From a virus: a DNA stretch of 28,398 nt. Below, in pieces: positions 13,601 through 20,963 of this stretch. The notes below the pieces were generated by a model, which did not search any database, was not told the origin of the DNA, and worked only from the letters and a program-made list of their open reading frames with translations. A program made the translations under genes and the position numbers. The stretch lies in IMG/VR virus record IMGVR_UViG_3300025849_000164, positions 1 through 28,398 of that record; one strand, 5' to 3'. The first letter of the stretch is position 1. The number at the start of each line of letters is the position of its first letter.

Positions 13601-15484
13601 ATGGCATTAACAGGAATAGAATTAGCGAGTAGCGTACTAATAACCACAGTATCTCCGGTAGATGTTAAGTATGGTCCTTTTGAAGGTTCTGGAATTGCAG
13701 CTGCTAGAACACTTGCTTTAAGCGAAGTAACATCAAATTTTAGATATAAAGGTCTTACAGTAGGTTTAGTAGATACTACCAATAGCGGAACTACAGTTGT
13801 TGAGTATTGGTTTGAAAGTGGTATTCTTGATGCTAATCTAGTATTAAAAAGCAGTGGAACTACAGTTGTAGCTAATCCTGGAAGCACAACAGGCACTTTA
13901 TCATCCATAACTATAGGATCAGTTAACTACGCTGTAGCAGGTGGTACTGTTGGTGGAAGCGGAACTGCAAATAAAGTACCATATTGGACTAATGCAACAA
14001 CACTAGGTGATTCACCTATAACTAGAGAAAGTGCAGGTTCAGTAAGTGTTTTATATGATCTTCAAATAAAATCAGCAGGTACTAATAAAGAATCAAACGT
14101 AAGGTGGTATAGTAGTAGTAATAATAATTTTGTTGACATAGAAGGACCTCCACCATCAGACGAAGTTAATTCTTATAAATTAATTTTACCAGAATTACTT
14201 ACTACAGTTACTCCAGTAGCAGGTGGAAGAATATTAGAGTCTGACGCAAGTGGAAACTTAAATTTTATAACTACACCAACCAGTACAAACGTAGTAGCTA
14301 ATCCAGGATCTGGTGGAAATGCTCTAACAACTATAACTATAGGATCAACTAATTATGACGTTGGTGGCGGAACAGTTGGTGGAACAGGTACAATAGGTAG
14401 AATACCAGTTTGGGACACAACAACAGATCTTGATAATTCTGTAATAAAACAAAATTCTTTAGCAACTAAAGTAGTTACGATCGAAGGTTGGGCAGAGCTA
14501 ATGGGTAACAATGGTTTACCAAGTCAATTAACTTGGTATGACAAGTCAGACACTAACTTTGTGTCTTTAGTAGGTCCTGATACGGCTACTGCAGGTGATA
14601 GTTATAAACTATATTTTCCTAACAAACTGCCTAATGTAGCTAATCAAATACTTGAATCAAACGGTGCAGGAGAATTTTCCTGGATAGCAACTCCAACATC
14701 TGGAATGACTAGCTGGATAGCAGATGCTGACAGTGGGGGGACTCAAACAATAGCTAATGGTGATACTTTAGATATAGTGGGTGGAACAGGTATTACTACT
14801 GAAATAGCTACTGCAGGTGGTGGACCACCGACAACTTATCAAACAACAGTTAGTTTAGACAACACTGCAGTTAGTGCAGGCTCTTACACTAATGCTAATA
14901 TAACGGTAGACGCTCAAGGAAGGTTAACTTCAGCAAATAGCGGAACATCAGGTGGTGGAAAAGATGGTTTTCACTCTATGACTATATATGAAGGTGAAAG
15001 TAGCGTAGGTTCTGAAGAAGGTGCACTTGGTGTTACTTATATTAGGCAAACCGTAGTTGAAGACGATTGTACTATAAATACTGTAGATTTTTTTAGGCTT
15101 AATGGAGGTGCAGGCATTTCAGTAAATGTATATGAAGGAACTATAGCATCACCAGGTACGGGTACTTTAATTCTATCGGGAACACAAACTGCCGGGAGCG
15201 GGACACAAAATGCGGTAAATGAAATGCCCTTTAACAACGGAGCATTTACCCAGGCAAACATTGCTGCTGGCACGCCTTTAGTAATATTTGTTTCATTTGA
15301 AAAATCGAAAGAAGATTTCGCCAATGCTCTTGGTAATGATAAATTATTCGTAAACTCATTCCTTGGTCTATTAATTAATTCTTATATAGCTGTTGGAGCG
15401 GAAGCGCTAGGTACTGCTTTAAAAGGCGCGGAACAAACATCTTCATACGGCGTTTGTTTACACTTCTTTGAAAAAGAAAAATAA
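13601..15484 (+). CDS. fibre/appendage protein B2 with internal repeats
   Basis: A 627-residue protein with the same N-terminal head as B1 (residues 1-88). Two tandem units of about 142 residues follow, beginning VVANPG at residues 89 and 231. Each contains ITIGS-NY, VGG-GT, a W/P/V segment, an NNFVDIEGP or TNFVSLVGP box, SYKL and ILESNG-like endings. A third part (WIADADSGGTQTIANGDTLD) and a distinct C-terminal region of about 175 residues (from KDGFHSMTIYEGE) complete it; this end is locally much richer in G+C and may be a receptor-binding tip. No hydrolase motif seen. Confidence 0.75.
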   Translation: MALTGIELASSVLITTVSPVDVKYGPFEGSGIAAARTLALSEVTSNFRYKGLTVGLVDTTNSGTTVVEYWFESGILDANLVLKSSGTTVVANPGSTTGTLSSITIGSVNYAVAGGTVGGSGTANKVPYWTNATTLGDSPITRESAGSVSVLYDLQIKSAGTNKESNVRWYSSSNNNFVDIEGPPPSDEVNSYKLILPELLTTVTPVAGGRILESDASGNLNFITTPTSTNVVANPGSGGNALTTITIGSTNYDVGGGTVGGTGTIGRIPVWDTTTDLDNSVIKQNSLATKVVTIEGWAELMGNNGLPSQLTWYDKSDTNFVSLVGPDTATAGDSYKLYFPNKLPNVANQILESNGAGEFSWIATPTSGMTSWIADADSGGTQTIANGDTLDIVGGTGITTEIATAGGGPPTTYQTTVSLDNTAVSAGSYTNANITVDAQGRLTSANSGTSGGGKDGFHSMTIYEGESSVGSEEGALGVTYIRQTVVEDDCTINTVDFFRLNGGAGISVNVYEGTIASPGTGTLILSGTQTAGSGTQNAVNEMPFNNGAFTQANIAAGTPLVIFVSFEKSKEDFANALGNDKLFVNSFLGLLINSYIAVGAEALGTALKGAEQTSSYGVCLHFFEKEK

Positions 15485-15500
15485 AAAATTAAATAACCGA

Positions 15501-15520
15501 ATTATCAAGTGATAATATAA
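15501..15520 (+). promoter_or_regulatory. inverted repeat with GATAATA box before the chaperonin operon
   Basis: ATTATC-AAGT-GATAAT is a perfect 6-bp inverted repeat in the 68-bp gap before 15553. Upstream is TTAAATAACCGA, so the site loosely resembles the minus-arm motif (TAAATACGA-N9-GATAATA) in plus orientation, with spacing off by one or two. It may be a promoter or operator for the 15553 gene and groEL. Confidence 0.4.
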
Positions 15521-15552
15521 ATAACCAACGTTTAACTTAAAACCAAAAAAAA

Positions 15553-15843
15553 ATGACGTTTTTATATACCCGCACCAATACGTGGTCTAGTGCACCACAA
15601 CCAACAGAAGATACCATTAAGTACTGGAAACATATCTCACAGAAGAAAAATTGGAGAATAGTTCAATTACCTAATGGATTTTTACAAACCGAATATAAAT
15701 CTATCGACTCAGATGACTGGATCGATGTTACCAGAAGAGAAACATTAGCTGGAGCAGAACAAGCAATAGATGCTTCTATTGAACATTATGCTAAAAAGCT
15801 AGAGTTTACCAAAGGACCGAAAGTAGTTAAAACCTTCGAGTAA
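15553..15843 (+). CDS. small conserved-looking protein upstream of groEL
   Basis: A 96-residue soluble protein: Trp-rich first half (TWSSAPQPTEDTIKYWKHIS; NWRIVQLPNGFLQTEY), a central acidic turn (SIDSDDWIDVTRRETL), and a helical end. The IVQLPNGFLQTEYK stretch looks like a beta hairpin. It begins a new unit after a 68-bp gap and precedes groEL by 34 bp of A/T repeats. Not recognised; the position suggests it is coexpressed with the chaperonin. Confidence 0.7.
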   Translation: MTFLYTRTNTWSSAPQPTEDTIKYWKHISQKKNWRIVQLPNGFLQTEYKSIDSDDWIDVTRRETLAGAEQAIDASIEHYAKKLEFTKGPKVVKTFE

Positions 15844-15877
15844 AATATTCAAAATCAATTATATTAAATTAAATTAA

Positions 15878-17425
15878 ATGCAAGAATTAAAGTTAGTTAA
15901 AAATCTGGCTTTTGGTGATAGTGCCAGAAGTCAGATATTAACTGGGGTAGAAAAACTTACTAACGCAGTGGGATCAACCTTAGGAGCAAGTGGTAAATGT
16001 GTTATACTAGAGGATAGCAATGGGACACCACAAATAACAAAAGATGGAGTAACAGTAGCTAATGCAGTTACATTACAAGATTCTTTAGAAAATATTGGAG
16101 CTACGTTAATAAAGCAAGCAGCGCAAAGAACAGTATCAGATGCTGGTGATGGTACAACTACAGCTACAGTATTAGCAAAAGCTATTTTAGATGAAGCTTA
16201 CAAACATAGTGAACTAGATACTTCAAGAGAATTAAAAGAAGGTATTAACTCAGGTGTTAAAAAAGTTATAGCTTATTTAGAAAAGACAGCAAAGAAAGTA
16301 AAAGGTAAAAAAATTAACCAAGTGGCTACAATATCAGCCAATAACGATAAAAAGCTTGGGAGAGTTATAGGTGAGGCATTTGCATTAGTGGACGAAACAG
16401 GTATTGTTATGATGGAAACAAATGAACAACCTGAAACAGTAGTTGAATTAATAGAAGGCGTCCAGTATGATCAGCCTCTTAAAAATAACCACTTTATTAC
16501 CAACAAAGAAAAGGGCACGGCTGAACTTGAAAATCCGTTGATTCTAATTGTAGAGTCAGTAATACCCAATGTTCGAAAAATTCAATCAGTTCTTGAACAT
16601 GTAATAAAGACAGGTAAGAGTTTGCTTATAATAGCAGATGTTGACCCACAAGTTGTTTCAGCACTTTCGATGAATAAAGTAAAAGGAAACATAAAGGTCA
16701 ACATTGTAGATGCACCGGTTTATGGTATTAGTAAAAAGGATACTCTAAATGATTTATGCGCGGTTACTGGTGCTACACTTATTAATGAAGACTTAGGCGA
16801 TGATATGGATATTATAAATCCAGAACACCTAGGGACCTGTTTAAAGGCTGTTACAAACCATGAAGATACTATCATGCAAGTTGATTTATCTAGTAATGAA
16901 GATGTTAAAGACATTGTTAAATTGTTAGAAAAGCAAGTTAAAGAAACTAAAAATTCTAATATAATAGTTAGACTAGAAAAACGATTAGCTAAATTAAAAG
17001 CAAAAGTTGCAACTGTTAAAGTTGGTGCTAATTCAGAGTTAGAATTAAAAGAAAAAAGAGATAGAGTTGAAGATGCTATTTGCGCTACAAAAGCTGCGAT
17101 CAAAGAAGGTATAGTGCCAGGAGGTGGTATAGCTTTATTAAACGCTGCACAGCAATTAAAACCAATGTCAATAGGCGAAGAAGTACTTTACTGTGCTATT
17201 AAAGAGCCTTATAAATTGATACTTAAAAATGCTGGCGTTGAAGATTATAAAACACCAGAAGTAAAAGGCACGGGATTAGACGTGGTTACAGGAAATACGG
17301 TTGATATGGTAAAAGCCGGAATTATAGATCCTTTGCTAGTTACTAAAAGTGCACTAATGAACGCAGCCTCAGTAGCCACAACAATATTATCTACTGATTG
17401 TGTTATTAACAACATTAGAGCATGA
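15878..17425 (+). CDS. groEL: GroEL-type chaperonin (Hsp60)
   Basis: A 515-residue group I chaperonin, the ATP-driven ring that folds proteins, here probably virion proteins. Seen: ITKDGVTVA with the catalytic Asp (E. coli D52), GDGTTTATVLA (D87), RVEDAICATKAA (D398 equivalent) and the apical domain with GTAELENPLILI. Departures: the usual TLGPKGRNV nucleotide loop reads TLGASGKCV; the substrate groove residues are changed (LKNNHF where E. coli has YLSPYF); a part of the C-terminal equatorial domain is shorter; and the GGM-repeat tail is missing, so it ends NNIRA. Lengths are near 548 in bacteria. groES follows with an ATGA overlap. Divergence is far beyond a recent host copy. Confidence 0.95.
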   Translation: MQELKLVKNLAFGDSARSQILTGVEKLTNAVGSTLGASGKCVILEDSNGTPQITKDGVTVANAVTLQDSLENIGATLIKQAAQRTVSDAGDGTTTATVLAKAILDEAYKHSELDTSRELKEGINSGVKKVIAYLEKTAKKVKGKKINQVATISANNDKKLGRVIGEAFALVDETGIVMMETNEQPETVVELIEGVQYDQPLKNNHFITNKEKGTAELENPLILIVESVIPNVRKIQSVLEHVIKTGKSLLIIADVDPQVVSALSMNKVKGNIKVNIVDAPVYGISKKDTLNDLCAVTGATLINEDLGDDMDIINPEHLGTCLKAVTNHEDTIMQVDLSSNEDVKDIVKLLEKQVKETKNSNIIVRLEKRLAKLKAKVATVKVGANSELELKEKRDRVEDAICATKAAIKEGIVPGGGIALLNAAQQLKPMSIGEEVLYCAIKEPYKLILKNAGVEDYKTPEVKGTGLDVVTGNTVDMVKAGIIDPLLVTKSALMNAASVATTILSTDCVINNIRA

Positions 17426-17682
17426 AAGCAGTAGGTAAATTTATAGTTATAGATCCAGTCAAGGAAACTGATGTAACTACAAAAGGTGGATTAATCTTAG
17501 CTGAAAAGCAGAGAGAAGATGTTAGATATAGAAGAGCTAAGGTTATAGAACCTGGCTCTGATGTATCGGTGTTAAAAAAAGGTGACGAAGTTTATTATGA
17601 TAAAGCAGCTGGATTTAATATTGAAATAAACAAAGAAGAATATAAGGTTATTAAAGAGTTTGATGTAGTTATTATATTATGA
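17422..17682 (+). CDS. groES: GroES co-chaperonin
   Basis: An 86-residue Hsp10 that caps the GroEL ring. The beta-barrel pattern is clear: KAVGKFIVIDPV at the start, a mobile loop (DVTTKGGLILAEK) with the hydrophobic LIL in place of the E. coli IVL that touches GroEL, then KVIEPGSDVSVLKKGDEVYYD and a C-terminal VIKEFDVVIIL. It is about ten residues shorter than E. coli GroES. The start overlaps the groEL stop (ATGA) and its own stop overlaps the next start, so the three genes are translationally coupled. Confidence 0.9.
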   Translation: MKAVGKFIVIDPVKETDVTTKGGLILAEKQREDVRYRRAKVIEPGSDVSVLKKGDEVYYDKAAGFNIEINKEEYKVIKEFDVVIIL

Positions 17683-18113
17683 GAAAGTTAAGTTCTAGCG
17701 ATTTAAAAGAACTAGGTTTGCTTAAACATTATAGAATAATACGTAAGTGGGCTTGCAAAACTAATAATTTAAATGATGCAGATTTAGAACTATTAATATA
17801 TCTTGATGCTATAGATATGTTTACTAAAGATGATTTTATAAAAGGTACGTACTCATTCAGCTGGGATAACAGGCGCTGGAACAGATTATTGAAACAAGGG
17901 TGGATTACAGTGTGGCGGAAAAGAAACCACACCACTCAAAAATATCACATATATAAAGTTTCCTTCAAGTGCAAACAGCTGATAAGTCGCATGTACCGTA
18001 TTATGCTAGGCGAAGAAGACATGCCTACAACTAAATTAGAAAAAAGTAATAGATATAGCTTTAAGGTAATTACTAAATCTATAGACTACGTTAATAAAGA
18101 TAAAACAAGATGA
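17679..18113 (+). CDS. winged-helix (MarR-like) protein
   Basis: A 144-residue, basic protein. Residues 30-95 follow a winged-helix order: NDADLELLIYLDAIDMFTKD (helices), then WDNRRWNRLLKQGWITVWRK (recognition helix and first wing strand), HTTQKYHIYKVS (wing), and a C-terminal helix. MarR-type DNA-binding proteins look like this, so it may be a regulator of late genes; the fold call is by eye. It is coupled to groES by ATGA. An alternative is a structural protein that has reused the fold. Confidence 0.65.
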   Translation: MRKLSSSDLKELGLLKHYRIIRKWACKTNNLNDADLELLIYLDAIDMFTKDDFIKGTYSFSWDNRRWNRLLKQGWITVWRKRNHTTQKYHIYKVSFKCKQLISRMYRIMLGEEDMPTTKLEKSNRYSFKVITKSIDYVNKDKTR

Positions 18114-18114
18114 T

Positions 18115-18435
18115 ATGAATAAATATGAAACGCCTATTAATATGGGTATTGTAGAAAACACTCCTCCTCAACCTAGAGTTAACCCTATAACTGGACAAAT
18201 AGAGTATGCAGAAGCTATGCCAAATAGAGCAGGCGTACCCAATAGATCGGTTAATGACATGATGGCTATTAATTCTAGTTATCCACTAGATCCAAACAAA
18301 ATACCAGCATCACAGGGAACTATGACTGCTAAATTTGGTTCAATAGCTAAATACATGGATGATCCAATTAAAAAAATGGATCCCAATTATAACGGTGTAC
18401 CAGGTGTGCAGAAAGAAGATTTTGAACAATTTTAA
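18115..18435 (+). CDS. small Pro/Asn-rich protein
   Basis: A 106-residue protein with little predicted secondary structure: Pro-, Asn- and Met-rich (PPQPRVNPITGQIEYAEAMP; YMDDPIKKMDPNYNGVPG). It follows the winged-helix gene by 1 nt. Such disordered small proteins occur among phage head-interior or decoration proteins, but I cannot assign a role. Confidence 0.65.
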   Translation: MNKYETPINMGIVENTPPQPRVNPITGQIEYAEAMPNRAGVPNRSVNDMMAINSSYPLDPNKIPASQGTMTAKFGSIAKYMDDPIKKMDPNYNGVPGVQKEDFEQF

Positions 18436-18446
18436 AATAAATAATT

Positions 18447-18614
18447 ATGCCAAGTTACGGAGAAAAACAAAAATCAGCAGGTATAGACATTAGTAAAGCT
18501 ATAAAGCCTGTAGGTGAAAGAAAAATGGTCTCTAAAGACATGACCATTAAAACTACATTAAAAATTGACAATTGCGAGTACAAAGGAAACCCAGTGTTAA
18601 ACGCGAACAAATAG
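18447..18614 (+). CDS. small protein of unknown function
   Basis: A 55-residue frame (MPSYGEKQKS ... NPVLNANK) with an A/T-rich start context like its neighbours. It is polar and basic, with one cysteine. It is followed 5 nt later by the holin-like start. An overlapping frame from 18572 is better explained by this gene plus the downstream ATG. Confidence 0.6.
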   Translation: MPSYGEKQKSAGIDISKAIKPVGERKMVSKDMTIKTTLKIDNCEYKGNPVLNANK

Positions 18615-18619
18615 TAAAC

Positions 18620-18772
18620 ATGGAAGATTTGAAGTTGTATTTGCTAAATGCTTCTTCATTTGCTTTAGCCACTTTAAACTGGGTTGAGCCAATGTTAGAA
18701 ATATTACTGCTTAGCTTAACAATAGGTTATACTGTACATAAGTGGTCACTACTACATAAGAAAAAGAAATGA
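18620..18772 (+). CDS. holin-like single-span membrane protein
   Basis: This 50-residue protein has an N-terminal polar part (MEDLKLYLLNASS), a hydrophobic span (WVEPMLEILLLSLTIGYTV) and a basic tail (HKWSLLHKKKK). Small membrane proteins with a charged tail immediately before the endolysin are typical holins or antiholins, which open the inner membrane at lysis. I chose the ATG at 18620 because the longer frame from 18572 would overlap the preceding gene by 43 nt. The stop overlaps the amidase start. Confidence 0.6.
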   Translation: MEDLKLYLLNASSFALATLNWVEPMLEILLLSLTIGYTVHKWSLLHKKKK

Positions 18773-19182
18773 GAAGTATAAATGAAATTATAATACATTG
18801 TTCTGCTACTAGAGAAGGTCAAGATATACCTGTAGAAACTATTAAAAAGTGGCATACTGAAGGTAGAGGCTGGACAGATATAGGCTACCATTTTTATATA
18901 GAACTCGACGGTACTATTAAAAAAGGTAGAGATATAGATAAAACAGGCGCTCATTGCAAAGGGCACAATCGTAATTCTATAGGAATTTGTTATTGCGGAG
19001 GTGTAGAAGCTGACGGTAAGACGCCAAAAGATACTAGAACAGAAGTACAAAAAGAAAGCTTGTTACACGTGCTTAAAACATTAATTGCTATGTACCCGCT
19101 TGCTACTATTTATTCACATAATGAGTTTGCTAATAAAGCGTGCCCATCATTTGACGCGACGAAAGAATATGAAAATATCTGA
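18769..19182 (+). CDS. N-acetylmuramoyl-L-alanine amidase (T7 lysozyme-like endolysin)
   Basis: A 137-residue zinc amidase of the Amidase_2/PGRP type that cuts the bond between muramic acid and the stem peptide. Seen: IIHCSAT with Zn ligand H10, the catalytic tyrosine in GYHFYIELDG (Y40, T7 Y46), HNRNSIGICYCGG, and SHNEFANKACPSFDA with Zn ligands H117 and C125 and K123 (T7 K128). Length is close to T7 lysozyme (151). T7 lysozyme also inhibits the phage RNA polymerase through its N-terminal extension, which is short here. It has no signal peptide, so it depends on a holin. Coupled to the genes on both sides. Confidence 0.92.
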   Translation: MRSINEIIIHCSATREGQDIPVETIKKWHTEGRGWTDIGYHFYIELDGTIKKGRDIDKTGAHCKGHNRNSIGICYCGGVEADGKTPKDTRTEVQKESLLHVLKTLIAMYPLATIYSHNEFANKACPSFDATKEYENI

Positions 19183-19576
19183 AAACACTGAGTTTAAAAT
19201 TGATATAAAAACTGTAATTGGGATAATAATGTTTACTACAACAATAGTAGGTGTGTATTATACTTTACAAGAAGACATAGCAGAAGCTAAAACTTTACCA
19301 CCAGTAGAAGTCACTCGTTTAGAGTATGAACTAAAAGAAGAGTGGAATGAAAAAATGATTATGCAGTTGAAAGATCAAGTAGAGATGCTTGAACAAACTC
19401 AAGACATACTAAAAGAAGAAGTTAGTATAACAGCTAGTATGATTAAAGATGGTACGGAGGCCGATGGTAAATTAGAAGAACTAAACAGACAATTAGAAGA
19501 GCTGCAGAATAAAAAGCCTAGTACTAGAGTTATAGTAAAAGAGGTTAAGGTGGATAAAAAAGGTAGAAAAATATAA
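19169..19576 (+). CDS. spanin-like membrane-anchored coiled-coil protein
   Basis: A 135-residue protein: one N-terminal membrane segment (VIGIIMFTTTIVGVYYTL) followed by about 90 residues of charged coiled coil (VEMLEQTQDILKEEV; KLEELNRQLEELQ) and a basic tail. This is the layout of an inner-membrane spanin (Rz), which helps disrupt the outer membrane of Gram-negative hosts. I chose the ATG at 19169, which overlaps the amidase end by 14 nt; a longer frame from 19085 lies mostly inside the amidase gene. No embedded lipoprotein Rz1 was found. Confidence 0.65.
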   Translation: MKISENTEFKIDIKTVIGIIMFTTTIVGVYYTLQEDIAEAKTLPPVEVTRLEYELKEEWNEKMIMQLKDQVEMLEQTQDILKEEVSITASMIKDGTEADGKLEELNRQLEELQNKKPSTRVIVKEVKVDKKGRKI

Positions 19577-19579
19577 ATC

Positions 19580-19708
19580 ATGGCAACTAAAAGAAAATCA
19601 AAAAAGAAAAATCCTTGCTGGAAAGGTTATGAAGCTATAGGTATGAAGAAAAAAGGCGGTAAAAAAGTACCTAACTGTGTGCCTGTTAAAGGAAAAAAGA
19701 AAAAATAA
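19580..19708 (+). CDS. tiny Lys-rich Cys-containing protein
   Basis: A 42-residue frame with 16 Lys and one Arg. The core CWKGYEAIGMKKKGGKKVPNC matches, from memory, a short module repeated in many marine phage structural proteins. Two cysteines 20 residues apart could bind metal. The stop overlaps the next start (TAATG). Likely a head-associated or DNA-associated small protein; role inferred. Confidence 0.7.
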   Translation: MATKRKSKKKNPCWKGYEAIGMKKKGGKKVPNCVPVKGKKKK

Positions 19709-19968
19709 TGGCAATAAGAAAAACTACAAAAGGTAAAGGGCGTAATTTTAGAAGCACAAAAGAAGGTGCAGGTATGACTGCTAAAGGTGTTAAAGAATAT
19801 AGAAAGAAAAACCCTGGCAGCAAATTAAAGACAGCCGTAACCAAGTGTGATGTTAAAGTAGGCACTAAAGCTTACAAAAGACAAAAAGCATTTTGTAGTA
19901 GATCAAAAAGCTGGGATGGTGAAAGAGGTAGAGCTGCTAGAAAAAGATGGTGTTGTTCACGATTTTAA
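19708..19968 (+). CDS. small basic Cys-containing protein
   Basis: An 86-residue basic protein: KEGAGMTAKGVKEYRKKNPG, then KLKTAVTKCDVKVGTKAYKR, then FCSRSKSWDGERGRAARKRW and a CC near the end. I recognise this pattern as a small family common in marine phages, typically unnamed. Four cysteines are present. Possibly a virion-internal or DNA-binding protein. Coupled upstream by TAATG. Confidence 0.75.
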   Translation: MAIRKTTKGKGRNFRSTKEGAGMTAKGVKEYRKKNPGSKLKTAVTKCDVKVGTKAYKRQKAFCSRSKSWDGERGRAARKRWCCSRF

Positions 19969-19978
19969 ATCAAATATT

Positions 19979-20134
19979 ATGAAAGATAAAGGATTAGGAG
20001 ATACAATAGCCAGGTTTACAAAAGCTTCAGGTATAAAAAAAATGGCAGACATGATCCCGGGTGGTTGTGGTTGTAAAAATAGACAAAACATATTAAACAA
20101 TTATTTTCCATATAATAACAAAGAAAATGGCTAA
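19979..20134 (+). CDS. small CGC-motif protein
   Basis: A 51-residue protein: helix (GLGDTIARFTKASGIKKMAD) then IPGGCGCKNRQNILNNYFPY. The GGCGCKNRQ box is a likely metal- or contact site. I chose the ATG at 19979; the longer frame from 19916 overlaps the previous gene by 53 nt. It overlaps the next start by 8 nt. Confidence 0.65.
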   Translation: MKDKGLGDTIARFTKASGIKKMADMIPGGCGCKNRQNILNNYFPYNNKENG

Positions 20135-20318
20135 AAAAGACTTTCCAGAAATAAAAGAAAAAAACGAAGGTAAATTTACTAAATGGGTAGAAAAAAATAT
20201 GCCAGGTAAATCTACGTGTGCAGCTGCTAGTAAAATAATGAAAAATACTAAAAAATACAAACCAGCAGTTGTTAAAATGGCTAATTACGCAAACAATTTT
20301 GGTTGTAAAAGAAAGTAA
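20127..20318 (+). CDS. small Lys-rich protein
   Basis: A 63-residue basic protein, about a quarter lysine, with two cysteines (STCAAASKIM and FGCKRK). Mostly helical. It is coupled to both neighbours (8-nt overlap upstream, TAATG downstream). It belongs to the run of micro-proteins in this block; not recognised individually. Confidence 0.7.
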   Translation: MAKKDFPEIKEKNEGKFTKWVEKNMPGKSTCAAASKIMKNTKKYKPAVVKMANYANNFGCKRK

Positions 20319-20686
20319 TGGCGTTTAAATTAAAAGCACCCTACAATATTAGTATAACTCCGGTTTATCATGTAGACGAGGAAGAAGGCGTTTTAGGTAG
20401 AGCTAATAATAATGGCACTATAACTGTTAATAACAAAGTTAAAAATCCTGAACAACTTAAAGAAATTATAAGTCATGAAGAAGTTCATGTCGAACAGTTT
20501 AAAAAATTTGAAAAATCTAATGGTAAAAAAGGATTAGATTATAACGATAAGTATGTTATGTGGAATGGTAAAAAATACCCACGTAAAGACGGAAAAATAA
20601 AATACAATGGTAAGTGGATTGCCGAAGGATCTAAAATATTTCCTTGGGAGAAAGAAGCTTACTCAAAAGAAAATAAACAAAAATAA
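20318..20686 (+). CDS. small HExxH putative metallopeptidase
   Basis: A 122-residue protein with ISHEEVHVEQFKK at residues 46-58: an HEEVH zincin motif on a helix. A glutamate 48-60 residues later, in PWEKEAY near the C-terminal end, could be the third zinc ligand, as in other minimal gluzincin-like phage proteins. The first 45 residues are beta-rich. A role as virion-maturation protease or an inactive structural relative is possible; activity is not shown. Confidence 0.65.
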   Translation: MAFKLKAPYNISITPVYHVDEEEGVLGRANNNGTITVNNKVKNPEQLKEIISHEEVHVEQFKKFEKSNGKKGLDYNDKYVMWNGKKYPRKDGKIKYNGKWIAEGSKIFPWEKEAYSKENKQK

Positions 20687-20696
20687 AACAAATATT

Positions 20697-20963
20697 ATGC
20701 CAAATTACAAAAAACCTGCACCCGTTAGAATGGAATCTAGCAAACAAGAAGAAAAGAATTTACTCAATGAAGATCCAGTAGACAATAGAGCTGCAACAAT
20801 GAAAAAAGGCCCTATTCATAAAACAGATGCTCGTATAGCTAGAGATTATGCTGCTAACGCTGTTTATGATGCTAAACATGGTTACAAAAAAGAAGCAAAA
20901 TTTGAAAAGAAAAAATTAATGCACGTTGTAAATAGAATTGCTGGATCAAGAAGTAAAGGGTAA
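20697..20963 (+). CDS. small basic protein of unknown function
   Basis: An 88-residue protein (MPNYKKPAPVRMESSKQEEK) with a helical, Lys/Ala-rich second half (ARIARDYAANAVYDAKHGYK). The start at 20697 lies 11 nt after the previous stop; the longer frame from 20607 would run inside it. The stop overlaps the next start (TAATG). Probably virion-associated by context. Confidence 0.65.
   Translation: MPNYKKPAPVRMESSKQEEKNLLNEDPVDNRAATMKKGPIHKTDARIARDYAANAVYDAKHGYKKEAKFEKKKLMHVVNRIAGSRSKG

Noticed and set aside
16720-17103. Minus-strand frame opposite groEL
   Set aside because: Shadow of a clearly conserved chaperonin gene.
18572-18772. Longer start for the holin-like gene
   Set aside because: Would overlap the preceding 55-residue gene by 43 nt; the ATG at 18620 starts just after its stop.
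19085-19576. Longer start for the spanin-like gene
   Set aside because: The extra N-terminal residues are amidase gene read out of frame; the ATG at 19169 places the membrane segment near the start.
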